A DNA stretch of 46,612 bases. Origin: Thermoplasmata archaeon (GTDB taxonomy: Archaea > Thermoplasmatota > Thermoplasmata > Lutacidiplasmatales > UBA184). A program made the translations under genes and the position numbers. This document shows positions 26,817-41,057 of this stretch, piece after piece (within the stretch, counting starts at the first letter, position 1; every line of letters begins with the position of its first letter). Location of the stretch: positions 1 through 46,612 of the forward strand of contig JAKIWO010000005.1 in NCBI GenBank assembly GCA_022749995.1. Reading direction: 5' to 3'. The notes beneath the pieces were generated by a model that saw only the letters and a list, made by a program, of their open reading frames with translations, did no database searches and was not told the DNA's origin.

Positions 26817-27722
26817 CTAGCTGAACTCTTCGCGCTCGAACGAGACGAGCCCGAGAACGGACGTGATGACGAAGTACGCGAGCATGATCCCCACGCCCTC
26901 GGGGATCGTGGCGTTGGTGACGGTCTGGGTGAACCCGCCGCCGGGTCCGGGCATCGTGCAGGTGTGGGTGCCGGGACTACTCGCGCAGGAGGTGTTGAAG
27001 ATGCCGCCGATGATCGAGTCGGCGTAGGTGAGGATGTACCACGGGGTGGTGTGCACCAGGCCCGAGATCAGGTCCTGGATCAGCATGAAACCGAACAGGA
27101 ACAGCACCGCGACGACGAGGGTCGCGTAGGTGCTGGTCTTGAACAGCGAACTGAACAGGAAGGTCGCACCGAGGAGCGCCAGCAGGTACACGATCGCTAG
27201 GACGAACGAGGCCAGGAACGTGGCGGTGAACGCCCCGGCGCCGAAGTAGTAGGCGCCGTTGCCGAGGAGCAGCACCGCGAAGAAGACGACCGCGGTGAAC
27301 GCCGCCACGAACGCGGCCAGGTACTTGCCGACGTAGACCGTCGCGCGCCGGATCGGTTGGCCCATCAGGAAGTAGCCGGTCTTGTTCTGGAACTCGCCGG
27401 CGATGGCGTCCCCGCCGAAGATGACGCCGGCGAACACGATGACGACCGTGACACCACCGCCCCAGAAGATCGCGTAGAAGGCGCCCGAGCTCTCGAGGAA
27501 CGCCGCGGGCCGGAAGTAGCCGACCACCGCCGTCAGGATGGCCCCGATGATCGCGACGAGCGCCATCATCAGGATGAAGCGACGGGAGAACACGTAGTCG
27601 CGGAGCTGGTACTGCGCGAGCGTGAGCGCCTGCTTCCAGCTCGGCAACGTCGCGCGTTCGCGGCCGGTCCGAGACGGGGCGCGAGGGATCGCGGCGCCGT
27701 CCGATGGGGTCGTCCTCCTCAA
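26817..27722 (-). CDS. ABC-2 type permease
   Basis: Hydrophobic protein with IFGGDAIAGEFQNKTGYFLMGQPIRRATVYVGKYLAA; overlaps ATPase gene by 4 bp. Confidence 0.9.
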   Translation of the reverse strand: MRRTTPSDGAAIPRAPSRTGRERATLPSWKQALTLAQYQLRDYVFSRRFILMMALVAIIGAILTAVVGYFRPAAFLESSGAFYAIFWGGGVTVVIVFAGVIFGGDAIAGEFQNKTGYFLMGQPIRRATVYVGKYLAAFVAAFTAVVFFAVLLLGNGAYYFGAGAFTATFLASFVLAIVYLLALLGATFLFSSLFKTSTYATLVVAVLFLFGFMLIQDLISGLVHTTPWYILTYADSIIGGIFNTSCASSPGTHTCTMPGPGGGFTQTVTNATIPEGVGIMLAYFVITSVLGLVSFEREEFS

Positions 27723-28666
27723 TCCCCCTTTTCGATCTGGCTGAGGTAGATCTCCTCGAGGACGCTCTTGGACTCCTGGAAGCTGACGAGCTCGAGCTCC
27801 TCGCCGGAGAGCTGACGCAGGAGTCGCCCCTGGGCCGGTAGACCGCCTTTGAACGAGAGCCGGAAGCGGCGCGGGTCCAGCTGCTCGTACTTGACGAGGT
27901 CAGGGTTCCCGTCGAGCTTCCCTCGAAGCGTCTCCTCACTGACGGGATGCGCGAAGCTCGCGTCCATTGACGACTGGCCGCTCGAGAACCTCGCGGTGAC
28001 GTTGTCGAGGGTATCGTAGAACAGGAGCTTCCCGTGGTTGATCAGGGCGACCTCGTCGCAGACATCGGTCACCTCGGCGAGGATGTGGCTGCTCATGAAA
28101 ATCAGCCGGTCGTGCTTCTTGAGGTCGCGCACGATGCTACGGACCTCGGCCATCCCGCGCGGGTCGAGGCCGGTCGCCGGCTCGTCGAGGATGACGATCT
28201 CGGGATCCGGTACCAGGGCGGCAGCGATGTTGAGCCGCTGCTTCATTCCCTTGGAGTACTTCCCCACCTTCTGGTCTGCCCAATCCGCCATCTTGACCTC
28301 CTCGAGGATGGCGGGGATCCGGGCGTTCTGCTCCTCCCGCGACATGTTGCGCAGCTCGGCGACCATTCGCAGGGCCTGCGTCGCGGTGAGCGAGGGATAG
28401 ATCTCGGGAGACTCGATGAGGACCCCCGCCGACTCCATCGCGCGCTTGCGCTCGCGCTGGACGGAAATCCCATTGAGGAAGCACTCCCCCTCCGTCGGGA
28501 AGATCATGTCGGTGAGCATCTTCAACGTCGTCGTCTTTCCGGCGCCGTTCGGACCCAGGAAACCGACGCACTTTCCGCCCTCCAGCTTGAGGTCGAGCTT
28601 GTCCAGCGCGGTGAAGCTCCCGAAACGTTTCGTGAGCCCGTGCACTTCAATGGACGGAAGGGTCAT
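27719..28666 (-). CDS. ABC transporter ATP-binding protein
   Basis: GPNGAGKTTTLKML, YSKGMKQRLNIAAALV, IVILDEPATGLDP. Confidence 0.95.
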   Translation of the reverse strand: MTLPSIEVHGLTKRFGSFTALDKLDLKLEGGKCVGFLGPNGAGKTTTLKMLTDMIFPTEGECFLNGISVQRERKRAMESAGVLIESPEIYPSLTATQALRMVAELRNMSREEQNARIPAILEEVKMADWADQKVGKYSKGMKQRLNIAAALVPDPEIVILDEPATGLDPRGMAEVRSIVRDLKKHDRLIFMSSHILAEVTDVCDEVALINHGKLLFYDTLDNVTARFSSGQSSMDASFAHPVSEETLRGKLDGNPDLVKYEQLDPRRFRLSFKGGLPAQGRLLRQLSGEELELVSFQESKSVLEEIYLSQIEKGD

Positions 28667-28700
28667 CTGCGGCTAACCTGATATTCAGCAGGACCGAATC

Positions 28701-28708
28701 ATATATTT
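28701..28708 (-). promoter_or_regulatory. Candidate TATA box for ABC ATPase gene
   Basis: AAATATAT on minus strand (atatattt on plus), about 35 nt upstream of the ATG at 28666, in an otherwise GC-rich context. Confidence 0.5.
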
Positions 28709-28740
28709 GGCGTACTCGCTCGGAAGGGGTGGGTCGTGAC

Positions 28741-29181
28741 TCACCGTGGCTTGGGCCGGGCTCTCGCCGCCCGGGAGGAGCCGCGTAGGAGCGCCGAGGT
28801 CGCGCTCTGGAGCACCTCGGTCGAGGTCCGCAGGGACGGAGCGGGGGCTTCGTCCAGCGCCCGACCGAGCGTCTCGAAGAAGGAGGCCCGAATCGCTTCG
28901 ATGACGCGGGATCCCTTGGGAGTGAGCTCGAGGCGTGACTCCCGACGGTCCTCGGTCGATCGTGTTCGCCGGACCCAGCCCGAGGATTCTAGCGAATCCA
29001 CGATCGGGGTCACCGTCTGGGGTCGAACGCCGAGGAGCCCGGCCAGCTGGCTCATGTTCGCCTCCCCGTCCTTCGATAGCCACCGCAGGACGAAGTACTG
29101 TACCGGGGTGATTCCTCGACTTCGGAACGTCTCCCGCTGCTCCTGCTGGAAGGAGTACATCAGCCCCTCTAGGGCAGTCAC
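28741..29181 (-). CDS. MarR family transcriptional regulator
   Basis: RGITPVQYFVLRWLSKDGEANMSQLAGLLGVRPQTVTPIVDSLESSGWVRRTRSTEDRRESRLELTPKG; start GTG 29181 or ATG 29160. Confidence 0.9.
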   Translation of the reverse strand: MTALEGLMYSFQQEQRETFRSRGITPVQYFVLRWLSKDGEANMSQLAGLLGVRPQTVTPIVDSLESSGWVRRTRSTEDRRESRLELTPKGSRVIEAIRASFFETLGRALDEAPAPSLRTSTEVLQSATSALLRGSSRAARARPKPR

Positions 29182-29528
29182 AAACTTACGGCTCGGGCCG
29201 GAGATTCGACGGGGCGACAGTGAACTTCGCTCCCCCTGACCTTCAGTGAGCACGGGGCCGATAAGACAACGCTGGTACCGTGGTGCGGGGAGAGACGCGT
29301 CACCTCCAGATCTGAACCCCGGCGAGAGAGGCGATGCGGGGGAGCGGACTGGGCCGCCGGAGCGAAGACCATGGAGGAAGAGGGCTCGAGGGCCGGCAGG
29401 GTCGCTCCGTTCTGGGCCGGGAGGGAGGTCCCCCCGTCGACGGGGCGGGCCGGGAGCCCTCGCGGATCGGCCCGGCCAACGCGCGCGGAATAAGCTCATC
29501 CCTGCGGCAACGCTCCGAAGCACAGCGC

Positions 29529-33242
<3,714 letters not shown>

Positions 33243-33348
33243 ATGTCGCGCACCCGCGGGGAGATGGGCCGGAGCTCCACGGGCCTGGCGTGTTCGTTCG
33301 ACGGCATTTTTCGGAACGGTTAACTACCGTCCGATTCTGGACGCCCGC

Positions 33349-33702
33349 ATGCCCCAGTATGCGATGGTATTCCCCGTCCTCCCCGGCAAGCGAGAGGCGT
33401 TGAGACATTTGCTCCGAGAGCTGGCCGGCCCCAGGTACGCGGAGTACGACGCGGCGTCCCGGAAGTTCGGATTCGAGAAGGACACGTGGTTTCTGCAGAC
33501 CACACCGCAAGGGGTGCTGATCATCTACTACGGGGAGGGGGCGGACATCCCCAAGGCGTGGCGGGACTGGGCGCTGTGTCGGGAACCGTTCGACCTCTGG
33601 TTCAAGGAGCAGCTCAAGGACATTACGGGGATCGATTACAACCAACCGTCGGACGCGCCCTGGCCGGAACAGATTCACAAGTATCGGTTCGACGACCGCT
33701 AG
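33349..33702 (+). CDS. Small conserved-looking protein, possibly dimeric alpha/beta-barrel type
   Basis: 117-aa ORF from ATG (MPQYAMVFPVLPGKREALRHLL...). Confidence 0.65.
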   Translation: MPQYAMVFPVLPGKREALRHLLRELAGPRYAEYDAASRKFGFEKDTWFLQTTPQGVLIIYYGEGADIPKAWRDWALCREPFDLWFKEQLKDITGIDYNQPSDAPWPEQIHKYRFDDR

Positions 33703-33848
33703 CGTGAGAGCGCACGCTTCGTCCTACTTCCTGACGTGAGCAGGGGCCCCGCGCCCCCGCCAGGCCAGCTGGCTGCGGACCGGGGCAGCGCAGGTGGAGT
33801 TCTCCGGCGCACGACCCGCTCCCGCGTGGGAGCAACGCCCGGGGCGCG

Positions 33849-34490
33849 CTACCCGTACGAGACGCCGACGTTTCGCAGGAGCCGCAAGTACTCCGATCGC
33901 TTGACCCAGGTGACCTCCAGGTACTCGCGGAGATAGCGGTCGGGAACCTTCAGCCGACGGGCCTCCGCGACCGAGAAGGCGTACGCCTCGACCTCGGTAG
34001 GACGATCGACGTACGGGACCTTGGTACCCAACCACAGCTCCCGACCTTGGTGCCGTTGGAGGATGTGCAGGAATTCGTGGATCACATCGAGGTAGAGATC
34101 CATGGCGGCGCTGTTCACCAGATGGGCGCGCGCGACCACGATCTCGTCGGCGCGGCTCTCCACCATCCGAAAGCCCGCCGCTCGGACCTCCGGAGGGGTC
34201 CTGCGCGGGGCCACGTACATCCAGCCGGGTCCTTCGGTGATGTGAGCATACGTTCGCTCGGCGATCCGGAGCGTGGCCGCGTCATCACCCGGATACTTGG
34301 AGAACGGAACCGTGTCCTCCAGCCCTCGGAACACGTCCAGCAGGGGGAACCGACCCGGGAGCGTCGTTCGCTGGGGCCGGAAACCAGCGGGGACGGGATA
34401 CTTCTCCCTCCCGCGTCGAGGGAGTACGAACTGTGCGACGGGCCGAGCTCGCCTTACCTGCGGACGGCTCCCCTTACTCTGCTTCTTCAC
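33849..34490 (-). CDS. Putative zinc metallopeptidase (HExxH)
   Basis: DVIHEFLHILQRHQGRELW and downstream EVEAYAFSVAEA; GTG start at 34490. Confidence 0.65.
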   Translation of the reverse strand: MKKQSKGSRPQVRRARPVAQFVLPRRGREKYPVPAGFRPQRTTLPGRFPLLDVFRGLEDTVPFSKYPGDDAATLRIAERTYAHITEGPGWMYVAPRRTPPEVRAAGFRMVESRADEIVVARAHLVNSAAMDLYLDVIHEFLHILQRHQGRELWLGTKVPYVDRPTEVEAYAFSVAEARRLKVPDRYLREYLEVTWVKRSEYLRLLRNVGVSYG

Positions 34491-34989
34491 GAGACGTGCT
34501 CGAGTAGCTGCCGTACGCGCCGGCCACGAGAGTGGATCGAGTGTTCCGCGGTCGGCTCGATGGAGACCCTGTACCCGGCGGATCCGCCAGCGCTGGATCC
34601 TGAGAACGGCATCGCCCGGACCGGACGAAACTGTACCACGATCCCTGCGGAACTCCGGCCCTCCGCCGCCCGCGCCGCTGCTCCACTCCGGTGACCACAC
34701 CGGTTCGGAGGTGTCCTGCCTCTTCAAGGAATCGCCGGCGCCTCGGGCGCGTTCTCCCTCGGTAACTCGGTGTTCCGCTGCCGGCGCTGGAGCCCATCCC
34801 GTCGTCGTCGATGTCTCGTGTGCAAAGCTTGCTGCGCGACGTACGACGGAATTCCTGTCGGCGGTCAATCGGCCGGTCGTGATGACTCTCTCCCGTGATC
34901 GAATCAGGCCCGCGGGTAATCTGCTTCTTCATTAGCCGCGACGCGTCGCATCCGCGGGGGAGCCACACCCCCTCGGGAGCTGGGTCCGC

Positions 34990-35700
34990 GTGAACGAGTC
35001 GAGCGAAATGAAGATCGTCGTGACGAAGCACGGCCCGTACCGTGTCACCGGTAGCGTCCCGCTGGCCGTTCAGGTCATCACTCCGAATCGCGCCGGCGAA
35101 TCCTGGGAGTGGACCCAGGGCCGGTCGATCCCCGCCGGCGCCGAGTACTCGCTGTGTCGGTGCGGTCAATCCCAGAACAAGCCGTTCTGCGACAACTCCC
35201 ACCTGACGGGAGGATTCGAGGGCGACGAGACCGCCTCCCGTCGTCCCCTCGAGCGACAGTCGGTCCACTACGACGGTCCCACCTTGGTGCTGAGCGATGC
35301 CGAGCGATACTGCGCGTTCGCCCGATTCTGTGATCCCGGCGGAATGATTTGGAGATTGATCGAGCAGACCGACCAGCCGAGGGCACGCGACCTGGTCATC
35401 CGGGAGGCGAACCACTGTCCGGCCGGTCGTCTGGTCCTCCGGGACAAGGCTGCCAACCAGCCGGTGGAGACTCCGCTTCCTCCCTCCATAGGACTCGTCG
35501 AAGACCCGGTGCAGGAATGCAGCGGCCCGTTGTGGGTGCGCGGTGGTGTACGGATCGAATCCGAAGACGGGAAGGCGTACGAGAAGCGCAATCGGGTGAC
35601 CCTCTGCCGGTGCGGAGCTTCGGACAACATGCCCTTCTGCAACGGGAGCCACGCCTCGATCAAGTTCCGGGATGGATTGATTCCCGAGACGGCTCCCTAG
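34990..35700 (+). CDS. CDGSH iron-sulfur domain protein with two motifs
   Basis: CRCGQSQNKPFCDNSH and CRCGASDNMPFCNGSH. Confidence 0.93.
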   Translation: MNESSEMKIVVTKHGPYRVTGSVPLAVQVITPNRAGESWEWTQGRSIPAGAEYSLCRCGQSQNKPFCDNSHLTGGFEGDETASRRPLERQSVHYDGPTLVLSDAERYCAFARFCDPGGMIWRLIEQTDQPRARDLVIREANHCPAGRLVLRDKAANQPVETPLPPSIGLVEDPVQECSGPLWVRGGVRIESEDGKAYEKRNRVTLCRCGASDNMPFCNGSHASIKFRDGLIPETAP

Positions 35701-35828
35701 TACCGCGCACGGCGTGGGAGGGTGGTCGGTAGGCGCGACGGCTGCCCCGTCCTGATCCTTGCACTGGCGGAACGGCAGCCTAGCGGATCACCTGCGGCGT
35801 TCCGGGCGGCTCCTCGCCGCGGCCGCCC

Positions 35829-37898
35829 TCAGGCGTATTCGTGGTTCGCTTCGGGTCCCATCAGCCCGAATGCCTCGAACCGGAACGACTGCTTGATCAC
35901 GCTCGCGATCGGGAAGAACGGGATCCAGACGAGCATGTCCCATCGTTCCATCTTCGCCAGGAAGTACGCGAGCGGAATCGCCCGGATCGCCAGGGCGAGC
36001 AGCAGCAGGAACGCGACGTCGATGAGCGCGTGCACGCCCAGCAGCAACAACAACAGCACGAGGAAGACGTAGACGAGGCTGCGAACGCCCGACCGCGCGA
36101 AAGTCAGAAACCACAGCAGCACGCCGAGTCCGCCGAACTCGGGCGCCGGGCTGACAAGGGAGGGGTAGTGCTGGCCGTTGGCCATGAGCATCCCCCGCGC
36201 CCATCGGACCCGCTGCCGGCGCAAGGCGTCGTAGTTCTCCGGGACGTCCTCGTACGCGCGCGCGCCGAACTCCATCCGGACCCGGTAGCCCAGGCGCTGG
36301 AGGCGCATCGACAGCTCGGTGTCCTCGCCGTTCCATGGAACCCATCCGCCGAGGGCGACCAAGTCCTTGCGGCGGAACGCCGAGAAGAGTCCGTCGATCA
36401 CCTCGCCGGCGCGGGCCCCCATCACCGCCGGTCGCTGGAAGTAGTGTCCCCAGGCGATCTCGAGGGCCCGCAGCTTCCGGGTCCAGCCCGTCCGCTGGCG
36501 GGGGTGGATCGCGCCCTGCACGCCGCCCACCTCGGGGTCCGCGAAGTGCGGGATGATGGCGGAAAAGCCCAACCGCTCGGAGACGAACGTGTCCGCGTCC
36601 AGCCGGATGACGATCTCGCCCGTGGCGAGCGCGAGCGCACCGTTCAGACCATTCGACTTGCCCGCGTGAGGCAGCTCCACCACCATTCCCCGCGCGTACT
36701 GCAGCGCTCCGATCGCCCTGCGCGCGCGCTCCGAGGTCCGGTCGGTGGAGCCGTCGTTCCCGACGATGATCTCGACGGAACCCGGATACTTCCCGGCAGC
36801 CACGTCGGCGTGCCGGATCGCCTCGGCGATCCAGCGCTCCTCGTTGAACGCCGGCATGAGGATCGAGACCGCCGGATGATACTCCTCCACCGAAGGAACG
36901 GGCCGGCGCCGGAGTTGGCGGAAGTACAGGGGTCGGTTGAGCGCGATGAACGTCTCCAGCGTGACCAGCGGCAGCAGCAGTAGGAGAGTGAACGGCAGCA
37001 GGATCGACACGTCTCCGAGGGCGCGGCCGATGAGGTAGATGGAGGTCCCGGCGAGGCCCATCGCGAGGACCCCCGTCCCGAAGAACTGCGCGAGCGCGGT
37101 TCCGTCCCGACGGAACCTCGCCTTCACCCGCAGCGGGGTCGGCAGGCTCAGGGTACAGAGGATGAGGCCCGAGAGGAACAGGCCTCCCGTCATCGTCCGG
37201 ACCACGATGGCGAGGCCGCGCACGCTCTGGCCCGGGACGGTGAAGAACACGGCATCGAGCACCACCTCGACGCCCACGTACAGCAGGATCAGCCCGAGCG
37301 CCAGCCCGCGGCGGTGGGACGGCAGCGGAACCCGTCGGTAGACGAGCCCGCCGGCAATCGCGAGGGCCGCCATCGCTGCGAGGTACATCGGGAAGATGTA
37401 GTCGGGAACCAGCTGGGAGACCGAGTTGACCGCGTAGACGCCCGGCCACGGCGACGGCCAGAAGAGGGCGGTCCCGGCATAGCCGACCAGATGGTCGTAC
37501 GGGAGGAACAGCTTGGAGAAGAACGCGAGCTGTAGGGCCGAGAGAAGGACAAACGAAAGGCCGAGCACGGCGACGAACCGCCGTGCCCGGGGCAAGGGCG
37601 CATTCGGCGAAACGCCGGCGCCGCGCAGGAAGACGGTGCGTGTCCCCTCCGCGGAAGAAACGGTCACGGGGGCGATAGTCCGGGGATCCTTGCGTGCGGG
37701 GCCCGGCGACTCCGTTCCGGGAGCGGCGGGCTCTGGCACCACCTGGATCCGAATCGTGCCGATGATCGGCCGGGAGGGTCGGCGATGGAGCCAGTCCACG
37801 GTCACAAATAGTCCAGCGCCGAGCGCGATCCCGACGAGCACACCCCCTAGCGGGATTCCCGACGACCGCAGCAGGGACTCGATCGGATCGAGCAGCAT
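35829..37898 (-). CDS. Membrane glycosyltransferase family 2 (processive, BcsA/HAS-like)
   Basis: VSILMPAFNEERWIAEAI, IVGNDGSTDRT, IRLDADTFVS, QRVRWARGML plus flanking TM helices. Confidence 0.92.
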   Translation of the reverse strand: MLLDPIESLLRSSGIPLGGVLVGIALGAGLFVTVDWLHRRPSRPIIGTIRIQVVPEPAAPGTESPGPARKDPRTIAPVTVSSAEGTRTVFLRGAGVSPNAPLPRARRFVAVLGLSFVLLSALQLAFFSKLFLPYDHLVGYAGTALFWPSPWPGVYAVNSVSQLVPDYIFPMYLAAMAALAIAGGLVYRRVPLPSHRRGLALGLILLYVGVEVVLDAVFFTVPGQSVRGLAIVVRTMTGGLFLSGLILCTLSLPTPLRVKARFRRDGTALAQFFGTGVLAMGLAGTSIYLIGRALGDVSILLPFTLLLLLPLVTLETFIALNRPLYFRQLRRRPVPSVEEYHPAVSILMPAFNEERWIAEAIRHADVAAGKYPGSVEIIVGNDGSTDRTSERARRAIGALQYARGMVVELPHAGKSNGLNGALALATGEIVIRLDADTFVSERLGFSAIIPHFADPEVGGVQGAIHPRQRTGWTRKLRALEIAWGHYFQRPAVMGARAGEVIDGLFSAFRRKDLVALGGWVPWNGEDTELSMRLQRLGYRVRMEFGARAYEDVPENYDALRRQRVRWARGMLMANGQHYPSLVSPAPEFGGLGVLLWFLTFARSGVRSLVYVFLVLLLLLLGVHALIDVAFLLLLALAIRAIPLAYFLAKMERWDMLVWIPFFPIASVIKQSFRFEAFGLMGPEANHEYA

Positions 37899-37967
37899 GA
37901 CCGCCAGTTCACCGGCCCCTGGGAGTGCCCGCGCGACGTGCGCGGCGGCCCCCGGCCATCGGGGGCG

Positions 37968-40900
37968 TCAACCGTCCCGGCGCCGCACCGACCGGAGCGC
38001 GAGGAATCCCACGACGATGGATACCCCCATCCAGACCGAGGTCCACATCGCACCCGAGGTGAGGGCAGCGACCAGCGCCGCCGAGGGCCGGTCCGAGATA
38101 GGGTCGAACTGGATCATCATCGCGGCGGAGGGACCCGCCACCGTCAGCCGACCGTGCGACGGCGCGGCGAAGTAGCCGGCCGGGGCGTGCACGTCGAATG
38201 TGTAGGTGCCGTTCGGCGCAAGGAACGACGGCCCGCCCGTCGACGCGATCTGCGTCAGGTTCCCGAACCGCACCGACCAGGGGCCGAGCGCGCCGGGCCC
38301 GGTCGCGTTGAACGACGCCCGGTACTCGAGGAGGGCGAAGTAGAGCGTGACGGCCACCGGGAATCCGCCGACCCGGAACTCGCCGGTCCGGGGGGTGGCG
38401 GAGAAGTTGGCGGGCAGCTCGATCGCGTAGCCGTACGTTCCGTTCGGCAGGGACGTCGAGACCCAGGCCGACGTGGCAGCCATCGGTTGGCCGTCCAACG
38501 CCACGCTCCAATTCATTCCCTCGCGGGTGCCGTTCGCCAGCCAGAGGACACGATAGGTGGTCCGCGCGAACGGGACGGGCACGGTGAGCTGCCCTCCGCC
38601 GACGTGGAACGTCTTCATCGGAACGTCCGGGTGGTAGCCGTCCACGTAGCCCACCTGGTAGGCGTAGCTTCCGTTGCTGAGGTCAAACACCGGGGAGGGC
38701 CCCACACTGGTCTCGGTGGTGTTCCGGATCGTGATCGATACGCTCGTGGCCGCCGGGAGGCCGGAGATCTGGAAGGTGACGGCGTAGGTCGGCGGGGGAG
38801 GAGTGATGAGGTCGAAGCGGACCCGCACGACACTCGAACCGCTGCTCACCGTGAAGCCCCCGTTCTGGGGAATGCTTCGATAGCCCGGGATGTCGCTCAA
38901 CGCGAAGCCGTACGTGCCGGCCGGCTCGTAGACGCTGAGATTGCCCCGGCTCGAGTTGGTCGTGAACTCGCGGACGGTCACGGACCACGGGATGCCCGCC
39001 GGCAAGCCGGACTCCACGAACTCGACCCGCTGTCCGACGACGAACCGCGCCTTCTCCACAATGCGACCGGTGGGCGTGACGGTGATGTACCGATGGGCCC
39101 CACTCGAGTTCCCCGGCCCCCAGCCGCTCCATCCGACGAAGGCGTATCCCAGCGCCGGAGTGGCGGAGAGGTTCAGCGATCGATTGGAATTCCACCAGCC
39201 CACCGCCGGTTGGATCGTCCCGCCGTTGCTGGGGGAAGGAGTCAGCCCCACCCGCCACTGGTCGAGGAACTCGATGGTCAGGTTGGTGTAGGGTCCGCTG
39301 ACCCGGGCCGGCGGCTCCGGCTGGGGTCCGAGCTGTTCGGAAGGGTTCAGCTCCTTGCCGCCCATCGGAAGTGGGATCCCGACCGACGACACCGGGTACT
39401 GCCCTTCGGGCAGGAGGAGGGAGATGTTCCCCGCCGTGGTCGCGTAAAAGTTCGGGCCGATGCCCGCATACCAGGGGGTTCCGGAGGGCACGCCACTATC
39501 GAGCACTCGGACGTACGTCGCTCCCGACGGGTACGCTTCGAACAGGACTAGGCTTTGCGGTGGGAGCGTGTAGTTCCCGGGAAGTCCACCGGAGAACTCC
39601 TGGGGGAGCGGGTTCGTCGTGAACGGCTCGACCCAGGTGGTCCCGTTGATCGCGGAGGTGTGGATCGACCCGTTCCAGCTCCACGCTTGGACGGGCGAGC
39701 TCCCAGAAGACCCCGCGAACTGGGGGGAGAAGGAGATCGCGTGGGTGATGTTGTCGTTCACGACCAGGAGGTCCTGACGGCCGTGATCCTGCGGAGCGAG
39801 GGTGTCGATCCCGTAGAGGGTGTGGTCCAATCCCGCGAGGGTGACGGGGAACGCCTCGGTGCCCAGGTGATTGAGCATGCCCGTGTACAGCGCGTAGTCG
39901 ACGCGAGCGTGCCCGGTCGGATCGAACCAGGAGTTCGTGGTCGCGAGCTCCGTGGCGAACAGGTCGATGTTGGTGAGATTGAGGTCCATCGCTTGGGTGA
40001 GCTGCGAGGCCAGGCTGAGCGGCCCCGAGAACCCGATGGCATACTGCCCGTACGCCGACCAGGAGAGCGCGGAACCGAGCTCGCTGATGAACACGGAGAC
40101 GTTGCAACTAGCGCAGGAGGACACTACCGCCTGCCGCGCGGCGACGAGGCGAGTGGGGATGCTGGCGTCGCCCTGGATGGTCCCGTAGAAGTCCAACAGG
40201 CTTCCGTCGCCGGTGCCGAGCCAGCCAGCCGGGTACTCGTGGAACGCCACGGCCTGAATCTTCGGTCCGGTCACCTTGAGGACACCGGAGATCCACTGCT
40301 CGAAGGTGTACAACCCGCAGGTGCACCCCGACGCCGGGAGCCCGAGGATGGGGGTAGCGTTGTCCACCGCGCGGATCGCCTTCACGTAGTCGAGCACCTC
40401 GTGGCCGAACGACGTCGGGTCCGGACCCGCGGTGTACGTCGTGGGCCAGTCGGCCCACGGGACTTGCCAGTGCTGCCAGAGTTCCGGCTCGTTGCCGATC
40501 ATCCAGTACGCCGGGACGAAACTCAGGTTGACCTCGGTGTAGTTCACGATCTTCTCGGCGTATCCCGGGTCGTCGATCTCCGCTGGGACCTGGACGATCG
40601 CCGTACAGTGGGTCGCCTTGCACATCTGCACGAACTGGGGCTCGTTCGTGAGCGCGTGGATCGGGGCCCCGCTGTAGGTGTCGTAATGGGTCTGGGTGAG
40701 CGGATCGTAATCTTCCCCGGCCATCGCACCGGGCCAGACGAGCACCCGCGCGGGAGTAGCGTTCACGGCGTCGGTCTCGCCCCGGAACATGCGGACCTCG
40801 TTGTTCACCGTCGTACCCCAGAACTGGCTCGAGAGGTTGACCGAGGAGCTGTTGACCGATAGGCTGGTACCGATCGAGGTGGAGAACGCCGGGGCGATCA

Positions 40901-41057
40901 AGGGCACGGCATGGGCCAGCGGGCGGGCCATTCCGCTGACGGAGCCGGAGCGGGGGGTGTTCTGCGCAGAGATCGCACCGGAGGACAGGACCACGGTGAG
41001 CACGACCCCCACCAGGAGCCAGGGTGTCCTGGAGCGCGCTCGAGAAGAGACCGGCAT
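37968..41057 (-). CDS. Secreted glycosidase-like protein with thermopsin-type beta repeats and C-terminal TM
   Basis: Signal peptide; GH-A-like acid/base context MIGNEPELW and candidate nucleophile context VFISELG; repeats such as VEFVESGLPAGIPWSVTVREF and VTFQISGLPAATSVSITIRN; C-terminal TM followed by basic residues. Confidence 0.78.
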   Translation of the reverse strand: MPVSSRARSRTPWLLVGVVLTVVLSSGAISAQNTPRSGSVSGMARPLAHAVPLIAPAFSTSIGTSLSVNSSSVNLSSQFWGTTVNNEVRMFRGETDAVNATPARVLVWPGAMAGEDYDPLTQTHYDTYSGAPIHALTNEPQFVQMCKATHCTAIVQVPAEIDDPGYAEKIVNYTEVNLSFVPAYWMIGNEPELWQHWQVPWADWPTTYTAGPDPTSFGHEVLDYVKAIRAVDNATPILGLPASGCTCGLYTFEQWISGVLKVTGPKIQAVAFHEYPAGWLGTGDGSLLDFYGTIQGDASIPTRLVAARQAVVSSCASCNVSVFISELGSALSWSAYGQYAIGFSGPLSLASQLTQAMDLNLTNIDLFATELATTNSWFDPTGHARVDYALYTGMLNHLGTEAFPVTLAGLDHTLYGIDTLAPQDHGRQDLLVVNDNITHAISFSPQFAGSSGSSPVQAWSWNGSIHTSAINGTTWVEPFTTNPLPQEFSGGLPGNYTLPPQSLVLFEAYPSGATYVRVLDSGVPSGTPWYAGIGPNFYATTAGNISLLLPEGQYPVSSVGIPLPMGGKELNPSEQLGPQPEPPARVSGPYTNLTIEFLDQWRVGLTPSPSNGGTIQPAVGWWNSNRSLNLSATPALGYAFVGWSGWGPGNSSGAHRYITVTPTGRIVEKARFVVGQRVEFVESGLPAGIPWSVTVREFTTNSSRGNLSVYEPAGTYGFALSDIPGYRSIPQNGGFTVSSGSSVVRVRFDLITPPPPTYAVTFQISGLPAATSVSITIRNTTETSVGPSPVFDLSNGSYAYQVGYVDGYHPDVPMKTFHVGGGQLTVPVPFARTTYRVLWLANGTREGMNWSVALDGQPMAATSAWVSTSLPNGTYGYAIELPANFSATPRTGEFRVGGFPVAVTLYFALLEYRASFNATGPGALGPWSVRFGNLTQIASTGGPSFLAPNGTYTFDVHAPAGYFAAPSHGRLTVAGPSAAMMIQFDPISDRPSAALVAALTSGAMWTSVWMGVSIVVGFLALRSVRRRDG

